Below the pieces are notes generated by a model, which did no database searches, was not told where the DNA came from, and saw only the letters and a program-made list of their open reading frames with translations. Positions 38,453 through 46,796 of a stretch of 64,000 nucleotides of DNA are shown here, piece by piece. Position 1 is the stretch's first letter; every line of letters starts with the position of its first letter. A program made the translations under genes and the position numbers. Source of the DNA: Burkholderiales bacterium (lineage in GTDB: Bacteria > Pseudomonadota > Gammaproteobacteria > Burkholderiales > SHXO01); contig JADZGB010000029.1 in NCBI GenBank assembly GCA_020854105.1, positions 20,146 to 84,145 of the forward strand. Direction: 5' to 3'.

Positions 38453-39203
38453 GCTCTGCCCCTACGTAGGCTTCCAGCACGGCCGGGTTGCCGGACACCT
38501 CGGCGTAGTTGCCTTCGGCCAGCACGGTGCCGCGCTGCAGGACGGTGATGCGATCGCACAGGTCCTCGACCACGCCCAGATTGTGCTCGACCATCAGCAC
38601 GGTGCGCCCCGCCGCGACCTTCTTGATCAGCGCGGTCACCCGCCCGACGTCCTCGTGCGCCATGCCCTGCGTGGGTTCGTCCAGCAGCATCAGTTCGGGC
38701 TCGAGGGCGAGGGTGGTCGCCAATTCCAGCGCACGCTTGCGGCCATAGGGCAGTTCGACCGCCTCGAGCTGCGCGTACGGGGCCAGTTCCACGCTCGCGA
38801 GCAGCTCCATCGCGCCCGCATCGAGCACCGACAGCGAGCGCTCGGAGTGCCAGAACCGGTAGGACGATCCGGCGTGTCTGCGCTGCAGGGCGACGCGCAC
38901 GTTCTCGAGCACCGTCATGTGCGGAAAGGTCGAGGAGATCTGGAACGAACGCACCAGCCCCATGCGCGCCACGCTTGCCGCCCCGACGGAGGTGATGTCG
39001 GTGCCGTTGTAGAGGATGCTGCCGCCGGTCGCAGGCAGAAAGCGGGTGAGCAGATTGAACACCGTGGTCTTGCCGGCTCCGTTCGGCCCGATCAGGGCGT
39101 GGATGCTCCCGCGGCGGATCTTCAGATCGACGCCGTTGACCGCAACGAAACCCTTGAACTCCTTGCGCAGTCCGCGCGTTTCCAGAATCGTGTCGCCCTT
39201 CAC
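38445..39203 (-). CDS. livG: ABC transporter ATP-binding protein (LivG)
   Basis: A 252-residue ATPase partner of LivF. Walker A is IGPNGAGKTTVFN, Walker B is LMLLDEPTQGMA, and it has VRSFQISSTFP (LivG-type Q loop). The signature region reads VELPYGRKRALELATTLA, the variant common in LivG. A GTG start at 39201-39203 fits the family N-terminus (ILETRGLRKEF) and overlaps the acyl-CoA synthetase stop as GTGA; the frame runs on upstream without homology. Confidence 0.92.
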   Translation of the reverse strand: MKGDTILETRGLRKEFKGFVAVNGVDLKIRRGSIHALIGPNGAGKTTVFNLLTRFLPATGGSILYNGTDITSVGAASVARMGLVRSFQISSTFPHMTVLENVRVALQRRHAGSSYRFWHSERSLSVLDAGAMELLASVELAPYAQLEAVELPYGRKRALELATTLALEPELMLLDEPTQGMAHEDVGRVTALIKKVAAGRTVLMVEHNLGVVEDLCDRITVLQRGTVLAEGNYAEVSGNPAVLEAYVGAEHA

Positions 39204-40837
39204 CTGCTCTGCAGCCCTTTCGCCTGCTCGCGCAGGACGTTCTTCTGGATCTTCCCGGTCGAGGTCTTCGGCAACGGGCCGAATACCACCGTCTTGGGAC
39301 ACTTGTAGTGCGCGAGCCGTTCGCGGCAATACGCGATCAGGCCGGCGGGCTCCATCGGGGCCACTCCCGGCTTGAGCACGACGAACGCACACGGCGTCTC
39401 GCCCCACCTCTCGTCCGGGCGCGCGACCACGGCGGCCTCCAGAACGTCCGGATGACTGTAGAGCACGTCCTCGACCTCGATGGTCGATATGTTCTCGCCT
39501 CCGGAGATGATGATGTCCTTCGACCGGTCCTTGATCTTCGCATATCCGTCGGGGTACACCACCGCCAGGTCGCCGGTGTGGTACCAGCCGCCGCGAAAGG
39601 CCTCCTCGGTCGCCTTCGGGTTCTTGAGGTAGCCCTTCATGGTGATGTTGCCGCGGAACAGGATCTCGCCCATGGTTTCACCGTCTGCGGGCACCGGCTG
39701 CAGCGTATCCGGGTCGGCCACGATCATCGCCTCCTGCAGCTCGTAGTTCACTCCCTGCCGGCCGTTGCACACGGCACGGTCCTGCAGCGACAGGGCGTCC
39801 CACTCGGGATGCTTGGCGCACACGCTGGCCGGTCCGTACACCTCGGTCAGTCCATAGACGTGTGTCAGGTCGAAGCCCATGCGTTCCATGCCCTCGATCA
39901 CCGGCTGCGGGGGCGCGGCGCCGGCGATCATGCCGTGCACCCGATGCGTGATGCCCTCGCGCAGCGCGGCGGGCGCATTGATCAGCATGTTGTGCACGAC
40001 CGGCGCGCCGCAGAAGTGGGTGACGCGATGGGTGCGGATCAGATCGAACACGGCCTGCGCCTCCACCCTGCGCAGGCACACGTTGGTGCCGGCGACCAGC
40101 GCCGTGGTCCAGGGAAAGCACCAGCCGTTGCAATGGAACATCGGCAGGGTCCACAGGTACACCGGGAAGTGCGGCATGGCCCAGGTGACCACGTTGTTCA
40201 CGGCATTCAGGTACGCACCGCGATGATGCAGGACCACGCCCTTGGGATTGCCGGTCGTCCCGGAGGTGTAGTTGAGCGCGATCGCGTCCCACTCGTCGTG
40301 CGGCAGCGCCCATTCGAAATTCGGGTCTCCGCTCGCCAGGAAGTCCTCGTAGACGGCCTCGCCGAGCAGATCGCCGCCGCTGCCCAGCGGATCGTCGATG
40401 TCGATGACGAGCGGCCGCTTGCCGACCATCTGCAGCGCGCGCCCCACGATGCCCGACAGTTCCCGGTCGGCGATGAGCACCTTGGCCTCGCCGTGCTCCA
40501 GCATGAACGCGATCGCGGCCGGATCCAGTCGCGTGTTGAGCGCATTGAGCACCGCACCCAGCATCGGGACCGCGAAGTGCGCCTCGAACATCGCCGGGAT
40601 GTTGGGCGCGATCACCGCGACCGTGTCGTGCGGTCCCACACCGTGCCGCGCCAGGGCAGATGCCAGGCGCCGGCAGCGGCGATAGGTCTCGGCCCACGTG
40701 GCGCGGTGTCCGCCGTGCACGAGTGCGAGCCGATCGGGGTAGACCGCGGCGGTACGCCGGATGAAGGACAGCGGGGACAGCGGGACGTGGTTCGCCTGAT
40801 TCCTGTCCAGGCCAAGCGCGTAGGGATTGGCGGACAT
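39200..40837 (-). CDS. Acyl-CoA synthetase (AMP-forming)
   Basis: A 545-residue adenylate-forming ligase that activates a carboxylic acid with ATP and CoA. The AMP-binding motif NYTSGTTGNPKGVV, VYGLTEVYGPAS, GWYHTGDLAV and the catalytic Lys region KTSTGKIQKNVLRE are intact. The ATG at 40835-40837 has AGGAG upstream. It is at the head of the unit and directly coupled to the ABC importer genes, which suggests that the importer brings in the acid that this enzyme activates. It belongs to the medium/long-chain FadD3/AlkK-like group, but substrate is not determined. Confidence 0.93.
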   Translation of the reverse strand: MSANPYALGLDRNQANHVPLSPLSFIRRTAAVYPDRLALVHGGHRATWAETYRRCRRLASALARHGVGPHDTVAVIAPNIPAMFEAHFAVPMLGAVLNALNTRLDPAAIAFMLEHGEAKVLIADRELSGIVGRALQMVGKRPLVIDIDDPLGSGGDLLGEAVYEDFLASGDPNFEWALPHDEWDAIALNYTSGTTGNPKGVVLHHRGAYLNAVNNVVTWAMPHFPVYLWTLPMFHCNGWCFPWTTALVAGTNVCLRRVEAQAVFDLIRTHRVTHFCGAPVVHNMLINAPAALREGITHRVHGMIAGAAPPQPVIEGMERMGFDLTHVYGLTEVYGPASVCAKHPEWDALSLQDRAVCNGRQGVNYELQEAMIVADPDTLQPVPADGETMGEILFRGNITMKGYLKNPKATEEAFRGGWYHTGDLAVVYPDGYAKIKDRSKDIIISGGENISTIEVEDVLYSHPDVLEAAVVARPDERWGETPCAFVVLKPGVAPMEPAGLIAYCRERLAHYKCPKTVVFGPLPKTSTGKIQKNVLREQAKGLQSR

Positions 40838-41032
40838 GTCGGGGTTCTCCTGAGCGTGACGCACGGGATTTCCGCATGGCAAGTCGGCGGAAAGCATGGG
40901 CGTTCTTCTTGCTTTGCTAGGGCGGTCGGCCTGAGGGCCCAGATGATACTCGATGGCGTGCCCCGCCGGGGTCAGCGCCTGCATTCGCGCCGCATCCCGG
41001 AACCGATTGATTTCTGCCCGTTTTCGCCTCTG

Positions 41033-42511
41033 ATGGAGAAAGTGCTCGCGGTCGGCGCTGCAACCACCCGGTTACGTGCCCTGAAGACCGGTCCCGAACA
41101 AGCAGAGCCCGCACAGGCAACGGTCGCGCCGCCCACCGGCAATGCGGTATGCGCGGTGCTGTTCCTGGAGATGATCGACTTCTCGCGCAAGTCGGTGGCT
41201 GACCAGCTGGTGCTTCGGGAACGCTTCAACGGACGCGTGGCCCGCGCGCTCGAGCAGGTGCCGCTGCTCGACCGCATGGTGCTCGAGACCGGCGACGGCG
41301 TGGCGATCACCTTCCTCGGCGGCGCCCAGGCAGCACTGCACGTCGCCCTGCGCTTTGCCCACTCGCTGCAGCCGGCATCCGGTTCGTCGGATCCTCTCCA
41401 GGTGCGCGGCGGCATCAATATCGGTCCGGTGCGTCTCACGCACGACGTCAACGGGCAGGCGCTGGTGCTCGGCGATGGCATCAATGTCGCCCAGCGTCTG
41501 CTCGGTTTCGGCGCACCGGGGCAGTTCCTGGTGTCGCGCGCCTACCACGAAGCGCTGTGCGAGCGCTCTCCCGCATACAAGGGACTGTTCCTGTATCAGG
41601 GGTCGCGCACCGACACGCACGTGCGCGAGCACGAGGTCTACGTACTCGATCCCAACGCCGTTGCCCGGGACGAAGTGCCGCCTCCGGTGGCGGCGTCCGC
41701 GCGCGAGCCCGCGCCCGCCACGCCGGTGCATGCGCCGCGCCCGGGACGACGCCGGCTGGCGCTCGGCGCCGCCGCCCTGTCGGCGACGCTGCTGGCGGCG
41801 GCGGTGCTGGTGCGCCTGCTGCCCGGCGACGCTGGTACGCCCGCACAGTTGCGGCCGGACGCGGGCGCCGCAGCGCTGGAGCGGCCCCTGGTACTGCGTC
41901 ACACACCGCTGCTGCCTGCACCGGCGGCGCAGCCGTCCGGCGTGCAGAGCGACGCCGTCGTGGCCGCAGCGCCCGATGCATCCGCGGACACCGGCGAGCC
42001 GACGGCGGTGTCCCCCCCCGCCGCCACGGTCCCGGCGTTCGAAGCGCCCCAGGCTCGCACGGCCTCCCGGCACGCCGGTTCACGGCGCACGTCGCCGCCG
42101 CAGCGCGCACATACACAGGCCGCTGCGGGCCGCGCGCCCGCCACGCCCGGACCGGCGACCGCTCTCCCCGAAGGGTCCGCGGCCGTGCGCAGCGCCAAGG
42201 CCGAGCCCGTGCCACACGCCGAGCAGCCCTCCGCCGACGTGTCGAAAGCACCTCCGGTCCTTTCCCCGCCTCCGCCCGCGAGTCCGAAGAAGGCCGCGAC
42301 CGCCCTCGTGCTCTTCGCCATCTCCCCCTGGGGAGAAGTGTTCGTGGACGGCAGGTCGATGGGGGTGAGTCCGCCCCTCAAGGAGCTGGAGCTCGCACAG
42401 GGCAGGCACCGCATCGTCGTGCGCAACTCCGAGTTCAAGTCCTTCGACGAAGAGATCGAGCTGGGCTCCAACCAGACGCTGCGCATCAAGCACAAGTTCG
42501 TTCGACGCTAG
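41033..42511 (+). CDS. Cyclase-domain / PEGA-domain membrane protein
   Basis: A 492-residue protein of unusual layout. Residues about 35-205 are a class III nucleotide cyclase-like domain (LETGDGVAITF, GGINIGPVRL, GDGINVAQRL). A single membrane segment follows at 241-262, then a long Ala/Pro-rich linker (about 265-420) and a C-terminal PEGA domain (SPWGEVFVDGRSMGVSPP). The second metal Asp88 and the Asn151/Arg155 pair are present, but the first metal Asp is Glu46 (FLEMIDF), so cyclase activity is doubtful. The ATG at 41033 has no good ribosome site. Six bp separate it from the lipoprotein gene; kinase next. Confidence 0.82.
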   Translation: MEKVLAVGAATTRLRALKTGPEQAEPAQATVAPPTGNAVCAVLFLEMIDFSRKSVADQLVLRERFNGRVARALEQVPLLDRMVLETGDGVAITFLGGAQAALHVALRFAHSLQPASGSSDPLQVRGGINIGPVRLTHDVNGQALVLGDGINVAQRLLGFGAPGQFLVSRAYHEALCERSPAYKGLFLYQGSRTDTHVREHEVYVLDPNAVARDEVPPPVAASAREPAPATPVHAPRPGRRRLALGAAALSATLLAAAVLVRLLPGDAGTPAQLRPDAGAAALERPLVLRHTPLLPAPAAQPSGVQSDAVVAAAPDASADTGEPTAVSPPAATVPAFEAPQARTASRHAGSRRTSPPQRAHTQAAAGRAPATPGPATALPEGSAAVRSAKAEPVPHAEQPSADVSKAPPVLSPPPPASPKKAATALVLFAISPWGEVFVDGRSMGVSPPLKELELAQGRHRIVVRNSEFKSFDEEIELGSNQTLRIKHKFVRR

Positions 42512-42517
42512 TACGCC

Positions 42518-42901
42518 ATGTTCCGTCCGTTGCTCGCTCTGGTCTTCCTCGTGCTCGCCGGCTGCAGCACCCAGTTCGTGCAGGAGTTCCCGCTCGCCCG
42601 GTTCAAGGCCGAGGCGGCCCTTGACCGCGGCATCCGCGAATACGACGACGGCGAGTATCGCGTGTCTGCCCGCACCATCCAGGGTGCGCTCGACGCCGGT
42701 CTGACCACCCGCTCACAGGCGCGCGCGCACAAGTACCTGGCCTTCATGCGCTGCATCGCCGGCGAACAGCCCGCGTGCCGCGAGCACTTCCGGCTGGCGT
42801 TCAAGGCCGATCCCCGGCTGGAACTCGCGCCGGAGGAGAGCGGACACCCGATCTGGGATCCGGTGTACCGCAGCGTGAAGCAGGAGCTGGCGAAGAAGTG
42901 A
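42518..42901 (+). CDS. TssQ-like lipoprotein
   Basis: A 127-residue small lipoprotein. The signal peptide ends in lipobox LAGC (Cys16). The mature part has TPR-like helices (ALDRGIREYDDGEYRVSARTI), two Cys that may pair (MRCIAGEQPAC) and a C-terminal GHPIWDPVYRSVK. This pattern recalls the TssQ family of lipoproteins found by type VI secretion loci in betaproteobacteria. No type VI secretion genes are in this window, so the assignment rests on resemblance. It starts 6 bp after the cyclase/PEGA gene and its stop overlaps the kinase GTG as GTGA. Confidence 0.75.
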   Translation: MFRPLLALVFLVLAGCSTQFVQEFPLARFKAEAALDRGIREYDDGEYRVSARTIQGALDAGLTTRSQARAHKYLAFMRCIAGEQPACREHFRLAFKADPRLELAPEESGHPIWDPVYRSVKQELAKK

Positions 42902-44085
42902 ACGCGAGCGTGCACGCCGGCGAGCAGATCAGGCAGCTCGGACGCTACGAGCTGCTCTCCGAACTCGGGCAGGGCGCAATGGGCGTGGTGTATCGCGCGC
43001 GCGACCCGGTGCTCGAGCGCGTGGTCGCGATCAAGACGATCAACCTGACCTTGCCCAAGGACGAGCTGCCGGAATACGAGGGACGCTTCTACCAGGAGGC
43101 GCGCGCCGCCGGCGGGCTCAACCATCCCAACATCGTCACCATCTACGATATCGGCAAGAGCGACAAGGTCGCCTACATGGCGATGGAGCTGCTCGAGGGC
43201 GAGGAGCTGCGCTCGATCCTCGCCGACAGGCAACCGTTGCCGGTGCCGCTCGCGCTAGACATCGGCATGCAGGTGGCCGAAGGCCTGGCGTACGCGCACG
43301 AGCGCCAGGTCGTGCATCGCGACATCAAGCCGGCCAACATCATGATCGTGCGCGACGGCCTGGTGAAGATCACGGACTTCGGCATCGCGCGCATGCGCAC
43401 CAACGAAGTCAAGACGATGACCGGGATGATCCTGGGCTCGCCCAAGTACATGGCTCCGGAGCAGGTAGTGGGCAAGCGCGTGGATCACCGGGCCGACATC
43501 TTCTCGCTCGGCGTGGTGCTGTACGAGATGCTCACGGGCGAAGCGCCGTTCGTGGCCGACAGCGTGCACGGCATCCTGTACCAGGTGCTCAACCACACGC
43601 CCCCTGCACCGAGCACGAGGAATTCCCAGTCACCGCCGCTGCTCGACCTGATCGTGGCCAAGGCGCTGGCCAAGAACCTGGAGCAGCGCTACGACAACGC
43701 CAAGGATCTCGCGCAGGATCTGCGCCAGTGCAGGGACATGCTGGCCGCGCGCGCTGCCGCGCCCGAGTTCACTGCAGGCACCGCGGCGCCGTCCGCCGGC
43801 GCGCCGCGCCTGGGCATTCCCGGTACGGGAGAGCGCACCGGGGGCCTTGGGCTGTCGCAGACCTTCGATTCGCACGAGGCGACGATGCGGCTGGCGGCGC
43901 TGTCGAGCGCTGATGCCGAACCGATGGAGCGCACCCAGCGCATCGTGCCGGAGGCCGGCACGCCAGCCCCTGGCAGGGCAGCGCCATCACCCGCGCGGCG
44001 CGACGGTTTCGGCGACTCGATCTATCTGTGGCTAGCCAGCGCACTGGCGGTGGCCGCCGCCGTTGCGCTGATCTGGGCGCGCTGA
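42898..44085 (+). CDS. Membrane-anchored Ser/Thr protein kinase (PknB-like)
   Basis: A 395-residue Hanks-type kinase. The glycine loop GQGAMG is at 24-29, the ATP Lys46 in AIK, the catalytic loop HRDIKPAN from 140, DFG at 160-162 and the activation-segment end YMAPEQ; all are intact. An unstructured Ala/Pro-rich tail holds several TMR/TQR threonines that could be phosphorylated. A C-terminal membrane helix (about 373-393) anchors it with the kinase in the cytosol. GTG at 42898 is used (GGAG upstream, GTGA overlap). Being the third gene of the unit, it may act on the cyclase/PEGA protein linker. Confidence 0.9.
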   Translation: MNASVHAGEQIRQLGRYELLSELGQGAMGVVYRARDPVLERVVAIKTINLTLPKDELPEYEGRFYQEARAAGGLNHPNIVTIYDIGKSDKVAYMAMELLEGEELRSILADRQPLPVPLALDIGMQVAEGLAYAHERQVVHRDIKPANIMIVRDGLVKITDFGIARMRTNEVKTMTGMILGSPKYMAPEQVVGKRVDHRADIFSLGVVLYEMLTGEAPFVADSVHGILYQVLNHTPPAPSTRNSQSPPLLDLIVAKALAKNLEQRYDNAKDLAQDLRQCRDMLAARAAAPEFTAGTAAPSAGAPRLGIPGTGERTGGLGLSQTFDSHEATMRLAALSSADAEPMERTQRIVPEAGTPAPGRAAPSPARRDGFGDSIYLWLASALAVAAAVALIWAR

Positions 44086-44086
44086 T

Positions 44087-44122
44087 CCGGACGCGCTGGG
44101 CCGGACGCGCTGGGCCGGACGC
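44087..44122. repeat. 14-bp tandem repeat, about 2.5 copies
   Basis: CCGGACGCGCTGGG occurs at 44087-44100 and 44101-44114, and a partial third copy CCGGACGC follows. It lies in the convergent gap between the kinase gene and radA. No function is evident. Confidence 0.55.
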
Positions 44123-44193
44123 ACTCATTAGGCACACTGGCCGGGCACACCGAATCCGGGCGAGGCCATGGCGTCGGCCTGCTGCGCGGTGTC

Positions 44194-45549
44194 TCAGCGC
44201 TCGCAGGCGCGCGCGACCGCCTCTTCCACCCGCTCCACCCCGATCGTCTCCATGCCCTCGATCGGGCTCTTCGGTTCATTCGCGCGCGCGATCAGCGCAC
44301 GGCTGAAACCGAGCTTGGCCGCCTCGCGCAGCCGTTCCTGCCCGCGCTGCACCGGCCGCACCTCGCCCGCGAGGCCAACCTCCCCGAACACCACCAGGCC
44401 TGCGGGCAGCGGACGATTGCGCAGCGACGAGACGATCGCGAGCAGGATCGCGAGATCGGCTGCCGGCTCGTCGATCTTCACCCCGCCCACGGCGTTCACG
44501 AACACGTCCTGATCGAATGCTGCCACCCCCGCATGCCGGTGCAGGACGGCGAGCAACAGCGCCAGGCGGTTCTGCTCGAGCCCAACGGTGAGGCGGCGCG
44601 GATTGGGCGCGTGCGCATCGTCCACCAGGGCCTGGATCTCGACCAGCAGCGGACGCGTGCCCTCCTGCGTGACCAGCACGCACGAACCCGCCACCTCGCT
44701 GCCGTGCCGCGACAGAAACAGCGCAGAAGGGTTGTTGACCGCGCGCAGGCCGCGATCGGTCATGGCGAACACGCCCAGCTCGTTGACCGCGCCGAAGCGG
44801 TTCTTGATCGCCCGCACCAGACGGAAGCTCGAGTGCGTGTCGCCCTCGAAGTAGAGCACGCTGTCGACGATGTGCTCGAGCACGCGCGGTCCTGCGATCG
44901 CTCCCTCCTTGGTCACGTGCCCCACCAGCAGCACGCTCACGTGCGCGGTCTTCGCGAAACGGGTGAGCTGCGCCGCGCACTCGCGCACCTGCGCCACGCT
45001 TCCCGGCGCGGACTGGAGCGCGTCGGAGTACACGGTCTGGATAGAATCGATCACCACCACGTCCGGCCGCTCGCTCGACAGGGCGGCGAGCACCTTCTCC
45101 AGCTGGATTTCGGCCAGCACGCGCACGCCAGCGGTCTGCAGCCCGAGCCGGCGTGCGCGCAGCGCGATCTGCTGCGCCGATTCCTCGCCGCTCACGTACA
45201 GCGTGCGGCAGGTGCCGGCCAGCTGCGCCAGCGCCTGCAGCAGCAGCGTGGACTTGCCGATGCCGGGGTCCCCGCCGAGGAGCACCACCGCCCCGGGCAC
45301 CAGGCCGCCGCCCAGCACCCGGTCGAGTTCGCCGATGCCGGTCTCGCGTCGCGGCGATTCCGCGGCCTGGACCTCGCCGAGCGCCTGCACCGTGCTCGCC
45401 TGCGTCATTCCCTGATAGCGCGGCGCAGAGCGCTCCGCGACCGTTTCCACCAGGGTATTCCAGGCAGCGCAGTGCGGACACTGCCCCTGCCACTTGGGCG
45501 ATTGCCCCCCGCATTCGGTGCAGGTGTAGACCGTCTTCGCCCTGGCCAT
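44194..45549 (-). CDS. radA: DNA repair protein RadA
   Basis: A 451-residue RecA-like helicase acting in branch migration during recombination. An N-terminal zinc finger has Cys10, Cys13, Cys24 and Cys27; Walker A GGDPGIGKS is at 92-100; the RadA-specific KNRFG motif is present (AIKNRFGAVNE); and a C-terminal Lon-type domain lacks protease function. Its ATG overlaps the alr stop as ATGA (45549 region). All expected motifs are intact. Confidence 0.97.
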   Translation of the reverse strand: MARAKTVYTCTECGGQSPKWQGQCPHCAAWNTLVETVAERSAPRYQGMTQASTVQALGEVQAAESPRRETGIGELDRVLGGGLVPGAVVLLGGDPGIGKSTLLLQALAQLAGTCRTLYVSGEESAQQIALRARRLGLQTAGVRVLAEIQLEKVLAALSSERPDVVVIDSIQTVYSDALQSAPGSVAQVRECAAQLTRFAKTAHVSVLLVGHVTKEGAIAGPRVLEHIVDSVLYFEGDTHSSFRLVRAIKNRFGAVNELGVFAMTDRGLRAVNNPSALFLSRHGSEVAGSCVLVTQEGTRPLLVEIQALVDDAHAPNPRRLTVGLEQNRLALLLAVLHRHAGVAAFDQDVFVNAVGGVKIDEPAADLAILLAIVSSLRNRPLPAGLVVFGEVGLAGEVRPVQRGQERLREAAKLGFSRALIARANEPKSPIEGMETIGVERVEEAVARACER

Positions 45550-46619
45550 CAGTCCGCCTCGTGGACCGGTACGCGCGGCGCGAGCGCGCACAGCAGCTGG
45601 TAGGCGACCGTGCCCGCGGCCTGCGCCACCTCCTCCACCGGCAGGCCATCGCCCCACAGCACGACCGGCGTGCCGGCGCCGGCCTCGGGCACCTCGCTCA
45701 GGTCCACGCACAGCATGTCCATCGAGACCCGGCCGATCAGGCCGACTCGGCGGCCGGCCACCAGAACCGGCGCCCCCGAGGGCGTGTGCCGCGGATAGCC
45801 GTCGGCATAGCCGCACGCCACCACCCCCATGCGCATGGCCCTGGGCGCGGTGTAGGTCCCGCCGTAGCCGACGCGCTCGCCGCAGGCCAGCTCGCGCACC
45901 GCGATCAGCCGGCTCTCGAGCGTCATGGCCGGGCGCAGCCCCAGCTGCACGGCGCCGCGATCGGGAAGCGGCGAGGCCCCGTAGAGCATCAGTCCCACCC
46001 GCGCCCAGCCGCGCACGGCGCCGGGATGACGCAGCAGGGTGGCGGAGTTGGCGAGCGAGACGGGCAGATCCAGGCCGCGGGCGGCCGCGTCGAAGCGCTG
46101 CAGTTGCCAGTCGACGCCCCGATCGTCGTCGGCGTCGGCGAAGTGCGTCATCAGGGTGACTTCCCCCACCTGGCGCGCGCGCCCCAGCCGCTGCAGCAGT
46201 GCCGGCAGCAGCGCGGAATCGAAGCCCAGCCGGTTCATCCCCGTATTGAGCTTCAGGAACACCGGGACGCGCTCCACCGCCGGCGATGCCAGCACCATCT
46301 GCAGCTGCTCCTCGCAGTGGATCACGACGCTGAGGCGCTCGTGCGCGATCACCGGCAGTTCGGCCGCATCGAAGAATCCTTCGAGCAGGAGTACCGGCTG
46401 GTCGAAGCCGGCATTGCGCAGGCACACCGCCGCCGCCAGGTCGAGCACGGCGAACCCGTCAGCGGCGCGCAGCGCCTGGGCCACACGCAGCAGACCGTGG
46501 CCGTAGGCGTTGGCCTTGATCACCGCCATCTGCCGCGCAGCCGGGACGAGGCGGCGTGCCAGTTCGAGATTGTCGCGCAGGGCGGCGGGACGGATGGTGG
46601 CGCGGATCGGGCGCGTCAT
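45549..46619 (-). CDS. alr: Alanine racemase
   Basis: A 356-residue PLP enzyme interconverting L- and D-alanine for cell-wall synthesis. The PLP Lys35 is in AVIKANAYGHG, and the opposing Tyr is in RVGYGGTY. Other family segments are FLKLNTGMNRLGF and GRVSMDM. The start is the ATG at 46617-46619; the open frame continues upstream without homology. It is transcribed with radA and divergent from lplT. Confidence 0.96.
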   Translation of the reverse strand: MTRPIRATIRPAALRDNLELARRLVPAARQMAVIKANAYGHGLLRVAQALRAADGFAVLDLAAAVCLRNAGFDQPVLLLEGFFDAAELPVIAHERLSVVIHCEEQLQMVLASPAVERVPVFLKLNTGMNRLGFDSALLPALLQRLGRARQVGEVTLMTHFADADDDRGVDWQLQRFDAAARGLDLPVSLANSATLLRHPGAVRGWARVGLMLYGASPLPDRGAVQLGLRPAMTLESRLIAVRELACGERVGYGGTYTAPRAMRMGVVACGYADGYPRHTPSGAPVLVAGRRVGLIGRVSMDMLCVDLSEVPEAGAGTPVVLWGDGLPVEEVAQAAGTVAYQLLCALAPRVPVHEAD

Positions 46620-46796
46620 GTTCGGCAAAAGGGGTCGGTCGCGAAGAACGCGAGAGTGTGCCAACGCCGCCGGCCGCATGCAATGCGTGCCGCCACGGTG
46701 CGCGGCACACCTCGGAAGCGCCGGTCTTTCATGGTCTAATAGCGCGCCCGCGGCCTGCCCTGCGCACCGCTCTGGGCGGCATTTCATTTCCGTCCG

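Noticed and set aside
39308..41032. 5' extension of the cyclase/PEGA frame over 575 codons
   Set aside because: It is antisense to the acyl-CoA synthetase; domain similarity begins only after the ATG at 41033.
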